NCBI GenBank assembly: GCA_964350945.1
Contig: CAYGLF010000002.1
Location: forward strand, 225,978-289,977
DNA: 64,000 nt
Origin: CAYGLF01 sp964350945
GTDB lineage: Bacteria > Chlamydiota > Chlamydiia > Chlamydiales > JAAZZY01
Direction of reading: 5' to 3'
How positions within the stretch are numbered: the first letter of the stretch is position 1; the number at the start of each line of letters is the position of its first letter. Below the pieces are notes generated by a model that worked only from the letters and a program-made list of their open reading frames with translations, made no database searches and was not told where the DNA came from. Position numbers and translations under genes: made by a program. Shown piece by piece: positions 18,114 through 27,537 of the stretch.

Positions 18114-19009
18114 TAGAAAAGCTCGTTGACAAAAGTATTAGCGTCAAAGGCTTTGAAGTCTTCAACCCCTTCTCCAGTGCCCACATACTTAATAGGGATA
18201 TTGAGCTCATTTTGAATAGCAACCACAACCCCTCCTTTTGCTGTTCCATCCAGCTTGGTTAATATAAGTCCTGAAAGGGGGGTATATTCATCAAAGACCT
18301 GCGCTTGCTCTATCGCATTTTGACCTACAGTCGCATCAATGACGAGAAGCGTTTCATGAGGAGCTTCTTCAAGTTGCTTTTTTAAAACGCGATTGATCTT
18401 TTCCAATTCACCCATCAGATGGGTTTTAGTCTGCAGGCGTCCTGCTGTGTCAATGATTAAGACATCGGCATCACGAGTCATGGCAGCACTTAAGCTGTCA
18501 AAGGCAACCGCAGCCGGGTCACTTCCTAGCTGACCTTTTACAAGCTCTACCCCAATTTTCTTGGACCATGTCTCTAGCTGTTCTGTTGCCGCTGCCCGGA
18601 AGGTATCAGCTGCTGCTAGAATCACCTTTTTACCTTGTTTATGATAGTGATGAGCAAGCTTTGCGCTAGAGGTAGTCTTTCCATTTCCATTCACACCTAC
18701 CACTAAAATAACGGTGAGCTTTCTGTCTAGTTTAAGGGTTGGGGGATGCTGCAAAAGTCTTTTTTTGATGCTGTCTTTAATATATGTCAAAATCTCTTCG
18801 GGTTCTGTGGATGCTTTCTTACCAAACTCTGCTTGAATGTCTTCAACCAGAGATCGACTCACCTTAGAACCTAGGTCAGACTCGTAAAGTGCTCTTTCTA
18901 AGTCTTCTAAAGTTTCATCGTCTATGGATTTGGAGAAGATGTTTTTAATTTTTTCGCCCAAATAGGTGCGGGTTTTAATAAAAAGGGACTTAATGAATTT
19001 GATGACCAT
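18110..19009 (-). CDS. ftsY: Signal recognition particle receptor
   Basis: FtsY is the membrane-associated GTPase that docks SRP-ribosome complexes for co-translational insertion. The 299 residues contain the helical N domain (residues 1-85) and the GTPase G domain with all motifs: VVGVNGNGKTTS (G1), DTFRAAATEQLE (insertion box), DTAGRLQ (G3) and LTKLDGTAKGG (G4). The acidic A domain of E. coli FtsY is missing, leaving only a short basic N-terminal helix (FIKSLFIKTRTYLGEKI) to hold the membrane; I recall short forms in Chlamydia too. It converges on the hydrolase and diverges from sucC. Confidence 0.96.
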   Translation of the reverse strand: MVIKFIKSLFIKTRTYLGEKIKNIFSKSIDDETLEDLERALYESDLGSKVSRSLVEDIQAEFGKKASTEPEEILTYIKDSIKKRLLQHPPTLKLDRKLTVILVVGVNGNGKTTSSAKLAHHYHKQGKKVILAAADTFRAAATEQLETWSKKIGVELVKGQLGSDPAAVAFDSLSAAMTRDADVLIIDTAGRLQTKTHLMGELEKINRVLKKQLEEAPHETLLVIDATVGQNAIEQAQVFDEYTPLSGLILTKLDGTAKGGVVVAIQNELNIPIKYVGTGEGVEDFKAFDANTFVNELFY

Positions 19010-19092
19010 AGAATCAATTTTTTAGTTGAAGGTAAATTAATTGTAACAGATAAGGCGAATTAAGGCAGCAGTTAAAAATTGAAGGAAATTCT

Positions 19093-20253
19093 ATGCATCT
19101 TCATGAGTATCAAGCTAAAACAGTCCTCCAGAAATATGGGGTCGCGATCACTCCCTTTGGAGTGGCCTCTAATCTAAAGGAAGTTAAACAAGTGATTGCC
19201 TCACTGAACATGGATCAGGCAGTTATTAAGGTTCAAGTACATGCAGGTGGGCGTGGCAAGGCTGGAGGGGTAAAATTTGCCCATTCAAAAGAAGAAATTG
19301 AAAAAGTGGCCTCATCGCTTATCGGGATGAAAATTGTAAATGAACAGACTGGCAGTGAGGGAGTGGTGGCTCACCAGGTAATTCTTACTCCACCTTGTGA
19401 TATTGACAAAGAATTTTATTGTGCAATCGTGATCAATCGGGAGCAAAAAAGACCCACTTTAATTATTTCTCCAGAGGGGGGAATGGAAATTGAAGAAATT
19501 GCAAAAAAGACCCCTGAAAAAATTTTGACAGTCCCTGTTTATGAAGGAGGCCTTTTTAAAAGGTTTCAATTAGGCTACATTTGCAAGTTTATGGGATGGA
19601 GTGGAGATGTTGCAAAGCAAGGGGCCCAAATGATCTCCGCTCTTGCCAAAGCATTTTGGGAAATAGATGCTTCGATGGTTGAAATCAACCCTTTAATTTT
19701 AACTCCTGACAAAAAACTGATTGCTTTAGATGCCAAAGTCTCTATCGATGAAAATGCTTTGTATCGTCAAAAAGAGATCCAAGAATTTTATGATCCCTCA
19801 CAAGAGTCTGAGGCTGAAGTCCGGGCTAAAGAACATGACTTAGCTTATATTCCTCTTGATGGGAATATAGCGTGTATGGTCAATGGCGCTGGGCTTGCAA
19901 TGGCGACGATGGATATCATTCATTTCTACGGCGGCGAGCCGGCCAATTTTTTAGATGTTGGCGGGAGTGCTACCAAAGAAAAGGTGACCGAAGGATTTAA
20001 AATTATCCTTTCAGATCCCAAAGTCAAAGGCATTTTAGTGAATATCTTTGGAGGGATTATGAACTGCGCCACCATTGCAAAGGGGCTTATTGCTGCCTCT
20101 AAAGAACTAGATATTAAAATTCCAATTGTTGCTCGTATGGAAGGGACGAATGTTGAAGAGGGGCGCTCTCTTTTGAAAAAGTCAGGGCTCGACATCATCA
20201 GCATTCACAGTATGTCTGAGGCAGCACAAACAATAGTAAAAGAAATTAAGTAG
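19093..20253 (+). CDS. sucC: Succinyl-CoA synthetase beta subunit
   Basis: SucC with SucD converts succinyl-CoA to succinate with formation of ATP or GTP in the TCA cycle. The 386-residue length is standard. The protein opens with MHLHEYQAK, has the ATP-grasp domain (residues 1-235) with VHAGGRGKAGGVKFA, and the CoA-ligase domain with FLDVGGSATKEKV and NIFGGIMNC. GAAGGAAA gives a good ribosome binding site. sucD follows after seven bases, so the pair is one operon. In C. trachomatis sucC-sucD also lie next to ftsY. Confidence 0.97.
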   Translation: MHLHEYQAKTVLQKYGVAITPFGVASNLKEVKQVIASLNMDQAVIKVQVHAGGRGKAGGVKFAHSKEEIEKVASSLIGMKIVNEQTGSEGVVAHQVILTPPCDIDKEFYCAIVINREQKRPTLIISPEGGMEIEEIAKKTPEKILTVPVYEGGLFKRFQLGYICKFMGWSGDVAKQGAQMISALAKAFWEIDASMVEINPLILTPDKKLIALDAKVSIDENALYRQKEIQEFYDPSQESEAEVRAKEHDLAYIPLDGNIACMVNGAGLAMATMDIIHFYGGEPANFLDVGGSATKEKVTEGFKIILSDPKVKGILVNIFGGIMNCATIAKGLIAASKELDIKIPIVARMEGTNVEEGRSLLKKSGLDIISIHSMSEAAQTIVKEIK

Positions 20254-20260
20254 AGAAATT

Positions 20261-21127
20261 ATGGCAGTACTTATCAATAAAAATACGAAAGTGATCACGC
20301 AAGGAATTACTGGTAATGCAGGGATGTTTCATACTCAGCAAGGGTTAGAGTATGGAACACAGTATGTGGGAGGTGTGACTCCAGGAAAAGGGGGGCAGAC
20401 TATTCTGGGCTTGCCTGTTTTTGATAGCGTAAGAGAAGCTAAACAAATAACAGGATGTAGTGCGACGCAAATTTTTGTGCCACCGCCTTTTGCCGCAGAA
20501 GCTATTTTAGAAGCAGAAGATGCCGGTATTGAAATTATTGTCTGTATTACAGAGGGGATCCCCGTTAAAGATATGCTAGAAGTCTCTAGAGTCATGTCAC
20601 AGAGTAAAAGTCGGCTCATTGGGCCAAATTGTCCTGGGATTATTACACCTGATGAGTGTAAAATTGGAATCATGCCAGGCTATATTCATAAGAGAGGGAA
20701 AGTGGGTATCGTCTCACGTTCAGGAACACTTACTTATGAAGCTGTTTGGCAGACGACGCAGCTTAATTTAGGGCAGACGACCTGTATTGGTATTGGGGGA
20801 GATCCTCTCAACGGAACGAATTTTATAGACGCCTTAGAGCTTTTTGAGAATGATCCTGAAACAGAAGGCATTTTAATGATCGGTGAAATTGGTGGGCATG
20901 CAGAAGAAGATGCTGCTGAATGGATTGGGAGACATTGCTCGAAGCCAGTAGCTGCTTTTATAGCGGGGCTTACAGCTCCTCCAGGAAAGAGAATGGGACA
21001 TGCAGGCGCCATTATTTCAGGTGGACAGGGAGGAGCTCAAGATAAAATTGAAGCTCTTAAAAAAGCAGGTGCTGTGATCGCAAAAACTCCCTCAGAAATG
21101 GGAAGCGCTATGAAACAAGCATTTTAG
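20261..21127 (+). CDS. sucD: Succinyl-CoA synthetase alpha subunit
   Basis: The 288-residue alpha subunit binds CoA and carries the phospho-histidine. The N-terminal CoA-binding Rossmann domain shows GITGNAGMFHTQQGLEYGTQ and GGVTPGKGGQ. The active-site His is in RMGHAGAIISGGQGGA (around residue 246), and the CIGIGGDPLNGTNFIDALE segment is typical. It forms an operon with sucC. The S2P-type protease gene starts nine bases downstream and may be co-transcribed. Confidence 0.97.
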   Translation: MAVLINKNTKVITQGITGNAGMFHTQQGLEYGTQYVGGVTPGKGGQTILGLPVFDSVREAKQITGCSATQIFVPPPFAAEAILEAEDAGIEIIVCITEGIPVKDMLEVSRVMSQSKSRLIGPNCPGIITPDECKIGIMPGYIHKRGKVGIVSRSGTLTYEAVWQTTQLNLGQTTCIGIGGDPLNGTNFIDALELFENDPETEGILMIGEIGGHAEEDAAEWIGRHCSKPVAAFIAGLTAPPGKRMGHAGAIISGGQGGAQDKIEALKKAGAVIAKTPSEMGSAMKQAF

Positions 21128-21136
21128 GAGATTAAC

Positions 21137-22279
21137 TTGATCAAATTTGGACATTCAATACCTGTGACCATTCACCCTATGTTTTGGTTAACTTCAGGGA
21201 TTCTAGGTTGGCTTATAGGTGGCTCACTATTAATGGCCTTTTTTTTAATGGGGGTTATTTTAGTCTCTATATTAGTTCATGAATGGGGACATGCTCTTAC
21301 AGCAAAAGCATTTGGTCAACAAGCAGAAATATCGCTCGTTGCGATGGGTGGATTGACACACCACGATGGCAAACAGCTTAAGCGGTGGCAAGATTTTTTA
21401 GTTGTTTTAATGGGGCCTATAGCTGGGCTTTTACTGGCAGGGGCAGCTTTTATACTGATGCTTGTAGTCTCAGCAATTGTGCCGCCCTTAGTTAACTATA
21501 TTCTGAAAATTTTTGTTCAAATCAATATTTTTTGGACGCTGATTAATTTACTGCCTATTTTACCCCTTGACGGAGGACAGCTTCTAAGGATTATTCTTGA
21601 AGGAATTTTTGGGCATAAGGGGCTAAAAGCAACTTTAATGATTGGGGTAATATTAGCAGTCGGTATTGGGGCTACAGCTTTTGTATTTGGCTATTTTTTA
21701 GTAGGAGCCATTTTACTTCTACTTGCCTTTGAGGGGTTTACTTCATGGAACCAGATCCGCTCTATGACAGAGAACGATCAAGATAGAGGGGTGCAACAGA
21801 TGCTTCAAGAGGCCCAAGGTGAATTGCATTTAGGGCGTTTTGAGTCAGCTAAAGAGAAATTTGAAGCACTGAGGCAAAAGACACAAAAGGGGTTGATCTA
21901 TGATGCAGTTTCAGAGCAGCTCGCATTTCTTTATGATAAAGATAAGGACCTTGCCCGCGTCTACGAAATTTTAAAAACAGTAGGAAAAAACCTGTCCATT
22001 CAAGGAAGGTGTTTATTGCATAGAGCAGCTTACTCTCAAAAAGATTACAAACTTACTCTCTCGTTAGGAAATCGCTGTTTTAGAGATACCCAAGCTTGTG
22101 AAATTGCCTACATCAATGCGGCGGCTTCTGCTTCTATAAAAGATGTCAAAGCATGTATAGGCTGGCTTCAGTGTGCTTTAAAACACGGGATGCCTGATCT
22201 AGAGAATGCTGTTTCTAAAAGTGAGTTTGATCCGATTCGAGACCAAGAGAGTTTTAAGAATTTTATAAGCTCTCATTAG
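21137..22279 (+). CDS. Site-2-protease (M50) family metalloprotease with C-terminal helical repeats
   Basis: A membrane-embedded zinc protease of the S2P/M50 type, 380 residues. The zinc site is VHEWGHA (HExxH, around residue 50), with the second ligand in NLLPILPLDGGQL (around 140). About five membrane helices fill residues 15-205. Residues 215-375 are soluble and helical with TPR-like spacing (FESAKEKFEALRQ, LLHRAAYSQKDYKLTLSLG), a tail not found in the simplest S2P proteins. The start is TTG at 21137, supported by GGAGAT six bases upstream. It may cut a membrane-bound regulator; no partner is visible nearby. Confidence 0.82.
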   Translation: MIKFGHSIPVTIHPMFWLTSGILGWLIGGSLLMAFFLMGVILVSILVHEWGHALTAKAFGQQAEISLVAMGGLTHHDGKQLKRWQDFLVVLMGPIAGLLLAGAAFILMLVVSAIVPPLVNYILKIFVQINIFWTLINLLPILPLDGGQLLRIILEGIFGHKGLKATLMIGVILAVGIGATAFVFGYFLVGAILLLLAFEGFTSWNQIRSMTENDQDRGVQQMLQEAQGELHLGRFESAKEKFEALRQKTQKGLIYDAVSEQLAFLYDKDKDLARVYEILKTVGKNLSIQGRCLLHRAAYSQKDYKLTLSLGNRCFRDTQACEIAYINAAASASIKDVKACIGWLQCALKHGMPDLENAVSKSEFDPIRDQESFKNFISSH

Positions 22280-22429
22280 TGGGCTAAGGTAATGGTTTCA
22301 TCTATTGATGATGAGATAAGAATTGCTTGAGGGTAAAATCTTAAAAAAGAGATTTCTTGCTTTATAATATAACTAAAAAATTTTGGTTTTGATAAGCTTT
22401 TTTACTTCTTTTGATATTGGAAAGTGAAT

Positions 22430-23176
22430 ATGCGTATTGTGGCAGCTGGAATTTTACTTGCCGGGGCTGATGTCCTTTTCTCATCTCGGCTGCTTCAAAA
22501 GTGTTTTCCTGCTGTAAATAACTCACAAGTCAATCAATTGCTGCAGCACCACGGGCTATCTAATCATACATATGTAGCTAATGGAGGGTATACAATAGCA
22601 GCTAGTATAGGTGATGCATTCATCAATCCTACTATTTTGTTGTCACCAACCTTCTATCGGCTTGAAAAAGGAGCTCGCAACTTTATACTACTACATGAAA
22701 TCAGCCATTTAAAATTTCATCATCTAGCAATGGATAATGTGGTTGCTGTGGTGGCTCTTTATGTTTTAGACTTTTTTTCAAGAGCCACGATTTCAAATGC
22801 AATAGGGACCTTAAAAATTTTATGGGCTGCTTTAGGAGCTCTTAACGAAAATCAAGCGGATCAATATGCAATAAAACACGTTAGTAATGAGGATTTAAAA
22901 GCGGCCTTGCGCTTTTTAGAAGCCAGAAAACGTATTGAAGAGGCTCAATGGGAGCAGACGACAGATTTGCCTAGCCAATTGGTTTCATGGTACAAAAATT
23001 TAGAATATTACTACCTTCAAGGGCACCCCTCTAATGAGGCCCGTTTGCAGTCTCTCATAAACGCTTTACAAAGTAGAGGCGACTTCTATTCTTTGTCAGC
23101 CGATGATGAGCCTTCTATTAAAAATACGATGAAAATTTTATTAGAAAAATCCCCAATAGCTTCCATAAAAACTTAG
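22430..23176 (+). CDS. M48-like peptidase
   Basis: A 248-residue protein with an HEISH zinc motif (LLHEISHLKFHH, around residue 90) and a downstream NENQADQYAIKH element that fits the third ligand of the M48 family. An N-terminal hydrophobic stretch (MRIVAAGILLAGADVLF) could anchor it or serve as a signal, and another hydrophobic segment follows the motif. I chose the ATG at 22430 with GGAAAG just upstream; a GTG two codons earlier is possible. It follows the S2P-type protease on the same strand. The substrate is unknown. Confidence 0.68.
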   Translation: MRIVAAGILLAGADVLFSSRLLQKCFPAVNNSQVNQLLQHHGLSNHTYVANGGYTIAASIGDAFINPTILLSPTFYRLEKGARNFILLHEISHLKFHHLAMDNVVAVVALYVLDFFSRATISNAIGTLKILWAALGALNENQADQYAIKHVSNEDLKAALRFLEARKRIEEAQWEQTTDLPSQLVSWYKNLEYYYLQGHPSNEARLQSLINALQSRGDFYSLSADDEPSIKNTMKILLEKSPIASIKT

Positions 23177-23184
23177 CAGCTCAA

Positions 23185-23622
23185 CTAGAAAGTTGCACCA
23201 TGCTGCTGTAATAGATCCATGATAGCTGTGAGCTGATCAAATTCATTTTTATTTCTAAATCGAGTTCTAAAGGCGTGTGATAGGGGAGTGATTCCTTGAT
23301 TGTTTTTTGTATTGGTATTGGCATGGTGCTTTATAAGATAGTGGGTAATATCAAGTTTGATGGCTCTCACTGCATGGTGTAAGGGGCTGTTTCCTTTTTT
23401 GTTGATTGCATTGACGTCTGCTCCTTGATCGATGAGTTGCTGTACTTTTGCAATACCACTATGTTCCCATACTGCTCGGTGCAATTCTGTGTTTCCAAAA
23501 GTATCTCTTCGCTCACGGTTTAGTTTCATCGATAAATATCGAGAACCTCTTTTGTCACCATCAGTGTTTTTAATGTGAGATGGTAATAAGTTAAATCTTT
23601 GAATTGCTTTTAAAACAATCAT
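23185..23622 (-). CDS. Small ankyrin-repeat protein
   Basis: A 145-residue protein with about three ankyrin repeats: residues 37-70 (NTELHRAVWEHS), 71-103 (GNSPLHHAVRAIK) and 104-143 (GITPLSHAFRTRF). The N-terminal 35 residues are basic. Short ankyrin proteins in amoeba-associated chlamydiae are often effector candidates or gene-family fragments. It converges on the M48-type gene and diverges from the SET gene across a 227-bp AT-rich gap with no other gene in it. Confidence 0.78.
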   Translation of the reverse strand: MIVLKAIQRFNLLPSHIKNTDGDKRGSRYLSMKLNRERRDTFGNTELHRAVWEHSGIAKVQQLIDQGADVNAINKKGNSPLHHAVRAIKLDITHYLIKHHANTNTKNNQGITPLSHAFRTRFRNKNEFDQLTAIMDLLQQHGATF

Positions 23623-23849
23623 GTTAATCCTTGGATTGTGAAGGCTAATAATAATTGATTAGAGTCTGCAAATCGATCTTTTTTAATCTTTAGTAAATAA
23701 TTAGCAATTAAACACCAAATTTTTTTTAAAAAAATAACTAGATAAAAATGACGTTGTTGAACATATATAAAAAATAATGTTAACAATTTCATTTATCATA
23801 TTTAAAAAATATTTAGTTTTTAAGATCTTAAAATAAGGGCACAAGAAGC

Positions 23850-24557
23850 ATGGAGTATAGACTACCGAGACAAACTTATGACCAAGAGTTTACTAGTGTG
23901 ATTACAAGAGCAATTCAGGCACAAGATACTCCTGTTTCTAAAGCGGATCTTGATGACTTAGAGCAAATTTTAGCAGTGACTAAAATCATTGTTGAAAAAG
24001 GTCTCCCTGAAAATTTAGTGCTTCAAAAGCTTCCACATAATTTAGGCTATGGTATTTTTTTACACCCGCATGCAAAGCCAATTCCTAAAGAGCAGGTCAT
24101 AGCTCCCTATGCGGGAGAGGTTAGTATTCGACCCCAAGATCATGTAGATGATTCTGCTTATGCTTTTTCAACGATGAATGATTTATTTTTGAGTGAAGAA
24201 GAGCAAAAGAAGTTTGATAAAACAAACCGCTTTAACCCAAAGCGTCCTTATATGCTGAACTTAGATGCTGATAAAAAGGGGAACTTTACCCGCTTTATCA
24301 ATCATTCTTCAGAACCTAATCTAGAAGCATACCTCATTGAAGTTCCCAAAAATAGATTTGGATTGGAAAGAATGCCCATTGAAGTGATCTATTTTTCTAA
24401 AAGAAACATTATGCCAGGCGAGCAACTACTCGTTTCCTACGAGGATGACCAAGACAGCTCTTACTGGGAAGCGTGTGGAATAGAGCCTTATGAAATGTCA
24501 CCACAAACCTTTATGCTCGATAAAGACTTAAAGCTGATTCATCATGAAGGAATCTAA
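23850..24557 (+). CDS. SET-domain protein methyltransferase, chlamydial effector-like
   Basis: A 235-residue SET-domain protein. The cofactor and catalytic motifs are visible in order: LGYGIFLHPHAK (GxG-like start, around residue 67), FTRFINHSSEPN (the RFxNHS cofactor knot, around 148) and GEQLLVSYEDD (the catalytic Tyr, around 202). The NHSC cysteine of many eukaryotic SETs is Ser. Chlamydia encodes SET proteins (NUE/CT737 and cpnSET) reported to methylate histones or the histone-like Hc1, so a nucleus-targeted effector or a modifier of bacterial chromatin is likely. The last bases (CTAA) also hold the stop of the convergent permease gene. Confidence 0.85.
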   Translation: MEYRLPRQTYDQEFTSVITRAIQAQDTPVSKADLDDLEQILAVTKIIVEKGLPENLVLQKLPHNLGYGIFLHPHAKPIPKEQVIAPYAGEVSIRPQDHVDDSAYAFSTMNDLFLSEEEQKKFDKTNRFNPKRPYMLNLDADKKGNFTRFINHSSEPNLEAYLIEVPKNRFGLERMPIEVIYFSKRNIMPGEQLLVSYEDDQDSSYWEACGIEPYEMSPQTFMLDKDLKLIHHEGI

Positions 24558-25957
24558 TGGCTGTGATTTTTCCTTGATTTTTTGTGGATAGCCACAAACG
24601 GAATCAAACAAAAAACTAAAAGACCAATGATTAAAAAGCTTTCATAAAACATAAGGCTGCCAGAGGAGACTTGGTCTGGGGGGATAAACCCTAGAAAAAA
24701 GACACAAAGGCAGATTAGAAAACCGACTCCAGCAACGATGGTGATCCCAATTTTGCTGTCTCCAAATACTTTATAGGCGCGCTTAAGGTTAGGCTGGGTA
24801 AAGCGCAAGTAAATGGCTGATGCAAACATAAGCATATACATGACCAAGTATTGCTGAGTAGCTAAAACAGCGAGCAACCAGTAGCTACTGTTAATATCGG
24901 GCATAATTAAAAACACAAGGACGAGAGTAGAAACGACCAGCGCTTGAGCCACAATTAAAACGTATGGTACATTCTGACGGTTGGTTTTTGCAAATAGGCT
25001 AGGCAAAATTTTATGTGTTGCTGTTGCATAAATTCCTTTGACAGCTCCAATAGACCACGTACTCGTCTGGGCAATAGCTCCGATGGCGACTAGAAAGGCA
25101 AGGACTGGAGTAAACCATGGAATATTAAAAGATGTGAAAAAGATGGAGAATGCTTCCATCAGCCCTGAAACGAGGCTAATGCTTTCTTTTGGAATCACAA
25201 ATGAAATAGCCAAGGAGCCTACGGTAAAGAGTAAAACTAAAACCGTAGAAGAGATAAAAATAGCTCTTGGGTAGTTTTTATTGGGGTCTCTAACTTCTTT
25301 AACGTGGACAGCAGACATTTCCATCCCTGCAAAGCTAAACAAAATTCCTGCAGTAAAAACAAGGTTACCAAGGGTCATTTTAGGTAAAAATGTTTGTGCT
25401 GACATGGTAATTTCAAGAGGTTTTCCTAGTAACCACCAAAAAAGCCCTAAGCAGATAATCATGATGCCAGGCAAAAGCGTTCCAAAGATAGCTCCAAGTG
25501 TACTGATCCATCCAGAGGCCTTCATTCCTTTAAGGTTAATTAATGAGCTCCACCAAAAAATCCCCAAGCTCATTAAAACGAGATAGAGTTTATTGCTTGC
25601 TAGTGCCGGGTTGATAATATAGGCAAGAGTTGCGGCAATAAAGCTTAAGAGGGTTGGAAACCAGATCACATTTTCAATAAACTGCATCCAAATGGCCAAA
25701 AATCCCCATTTTTTTCCAAAAGCTTTTTCCACCCATAAAAAAATCCCCCCTGTCTCATGAAAGGCTGTTGCAAGTTCTGCTGAAACCAATGCTGATGGGA
25801 TCAAAAATAATATAGCGCCTAAAATGTAGATGAAGATAATGCTAAAACCATAGGAAGCCGCTAGAGGTAGGCTTCTTAGGCTTGCAATAGCTGCAATATT
25901 GATCATGGTGAGCATAAAAACGCTCAGTACTTTTTGAGGGGCCGATTTTGTATTCAT
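24554..25957 (-). CDS. APC-family amino acid antiporter (glutamate:GABA type)
   Basis: A 467-residue transporter with about twelve membrane helices, of the APC superfamily. The early part (MLTMINIAAIASLRSLPL, ETGGIFLWVEKAFG) matches the glutamate:GABA antiporter group (GadC/XasA-like), a gene also present in Chlamydia. The middle FSFAGMEMSAVHVKEV is a strong group marker. It is likely to exchange amino acids with the host cytosol; the true substrate is not certain. It is the third gene in a run starting with htrA. Confidence 0.83.
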   Translation of the reverse strand: MNTKSAPQKVLSVFMLTMINIAAIASLRSLPLAASYGFSIIFIYILGAILFLIPSALVSAELATAFHETGGIFLWVEKAFGKKWGFLAIWMQFIENVIWFPTLLSFIAATLAYIINPALASNKLYLVLMSLGIFWWSSLINLKGMKASGWISTLGAIFGTLLPGIMIICLGLFWWLLGKPLEITMSAQTFLPKMTLGNLVFTAGILFSFAGMEMSAVHVKEVRDPNKNYPRAIFISSTVLVLLFTVGSLAISFVIPKESISLVSGLMEAFSIFFTSFNIPWFTPVLAFLVAIGAIAQTSTWSIGAVKGIYATATHKILPSLFAKTNRQNVPYVLIVAQALVVSTLVLVFLIMPDINSSYWLLAVLATQQYLVMYMLMFASAIYLRFTQPNLKRAYKVFGDSKIGITIVAGVGFLICLCVFFLGFIPPDQVSSGSLMFYESFLIIGLLVFCLIPFVAIHKKSRKNHSH

Positions 25958-25978
25958 GGAATTCTTTTGAGATTAAAT

Positions 25979-27532
25979 TTACTTTTGGGAGTTTGAAATA
26001 GTTTGTTTTACTTTGTTATGCATCGTTTGCGTGAGTTTTTTTCCTAAAACGGGGTCTGTCTTTTGATTGATAGCGTATATTTGTTTTAAGGAAAGTGTTT
26101 CTCCCTGATGTTCATGTGATAGAAAGGTAGAATTAAGCGCACTTTGGATTTTAACGTGTCCATATTCTTTGGTAAAGTTGTCAGCTCTTACTTGGTGAGG
26201 CTCTATGACTAGGTCTCCATCTTCAATTGCATGGTATAGGAGGGCTTGATCAGCAGTGATAGTTTTTGCTGAACAATTTATCATCACAGAGTCTGTGCTA
26301 TCGACCATGTCAGCATGAACATTGACTAAGACACTATTTTTGATATTTCCAGAGCGGATAGAGCAATTGATCAAGTAGCTGTTTTCAAGAGTTACGCTAG
26401 CATGAGCCACTTGGTTTTCAGGGTTATCTGGTATCGAAAAGAACTTTTTGAGGTAGGTTGCTTCGGTTGAACTGTGCGTTAATTTTAAATGGTTACTAAA
26501 GTAAGAGGCGCAATTTCCATAGTCCCACCAGAGGGTGTCCTCGCCCAGGTTAGTGGCTCCTAATAAATTTTTACAGGATTTTTTTAGAGTAAATCGCTTT
26601 TTAAAATCTTGCATTCTCTCATAGTGAGTCTCTGAAAATTCTAGAGAAACCCCTTTATGAGTCATAAATTCTAAGTAAAGTTCTTTTTCAAGGGAAAGAG
26701 GCATCCACAAATGAGGATCGGTATCTAAAGATGTTTGCTTGTTGCTGAGTTCATCAGAAAATTCTTCGACAAGAGCTTGGAGTATTGCTTCAGAAAGGCT
26801 AAAAGAGCCTAAGCTCAAAGCTATTTTTTCATCTGCAGTCAGTTTATAAGCACCAAATTTTTCGTAAGAAAGTTTTTCGAGTTGTTTGATCTCATTTTTT
26901 TGGTTAACTACAATCAAACCGTATTTATGGTATTCTCTCTCTTGCCACTCTTCTTCTGTGGGGATTTGATTGAGAGGGGAAATAAATAAACTGACTTCAC
27001 TCTCCGGTTTTTTGAGTAAAGCACTTGGAATAAAAAGTTGGTCAGTCCAAAAAACAGACAGCCTCCCTTGGTTGCTAGGAGCTAAAATAGAGGTTTGTTT
27101 GAGGGCAGCCTCTAGCAGTGTCATTGCAACAGGTAGGCCCTTTTCAAAAAGTTTTCCTGCGAGTTGAATTCGTGACTTACTATTATATTCACAGCACGTT
27201 ATGGGGGCTAGGCGTGTTCCTTTCCCTGCTGTATGATATAGGGCTACTGATTTGCCCTCTTGCATCCACTGATATAGATCAATATCCCAGTGCTCTTTGG
27301 CTCTTTTATTGGCCTGCGAAAAGGCATATAAAGTTCCCAAAGCATTCCCAGCGCCTTTATCCCAATCTTCCACAACAATCAACAGGAGAGCGTTACTCTT
27401 AAGGACCTGTCCACGCATTTTTTCTAAGCGCTGGTTCCAAAATTTGGCCTCGTTTTCAGAGCTGACTGAAATAATAAGAGCATCCATTCCATGCTCTAAT
27501 GTTTGTATTTGCGATAAGTGCTCTTTAATCAT
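25979..27532 (-). CDS. NDP-sugar pyrophosphorylase-like protein
   Basis: A 517-residue protein with a nucleotidyltransferase core. HTAGKGTRLAPI (residues about 100-111) is the nucleotide-binding loop of sugar-1-phosphate nucleotidyltransferases, preceded by VEDWDKGAGNALG. Residues about 370-480 have the short hydrophobic periodicity of a left-handed beta-helix (NSYLINCSIRSGNIKNSVLVN). The overall length and an N-terminal extension set it apart from GalU and GlmU, and it may belong to the fucose-1-phosphate/UDP-sugar pyrophosphorylase side of the family. The sugar is unknown. It starts 5 bp after htrA, so the two are probably co-transcribed. Confidence 0.66.
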   Translation of the reverse strand: MIKEHLSQIQTLEHGMDALIISVSSENEAKFWNQRLEKMRGQVLKSNALLLIVVEDWDKGAGNALGTLYAFSQANKRAKEHWDIDLYQWMQEGKSVALYHTAGKGTRLAPITCCEYNSKSRIQLAGKLFEKGLPVAMTLLEAALKQTSILAPSNQGRLSVFWTDQLFIPSALLKKPESEVSLFISPLNQIPTEEEWQEREYHKYGLIVVNQKNEIKQLEKLSYEKFGAYKLTADEKIALSLGSFSLSEAILQALVEEFSDELSNKQTSLDTDPHLWMPLSLEKELYLEFMTHKGVSLEFSETHYERMQDFKKRFTLKKSCKNLLGATNLGEDTLWWDYGNCASYFSNHLKLTHSSTEATYLKKFFSIPDNPENQVAHASVTLENSYLINCSIRSGNIKNSVLVNVHADMVDSTDSVMINCSAKTITADQALLYHAIEDGDLVIEPHQVRADNFTKEYGHVKIQSALNSTFLSHEHQGETLSLKQIYAINQKTDPVLGKKLTQTMHNKVKQTISNSQK

Positions 27533-27537
27533 ATCAA

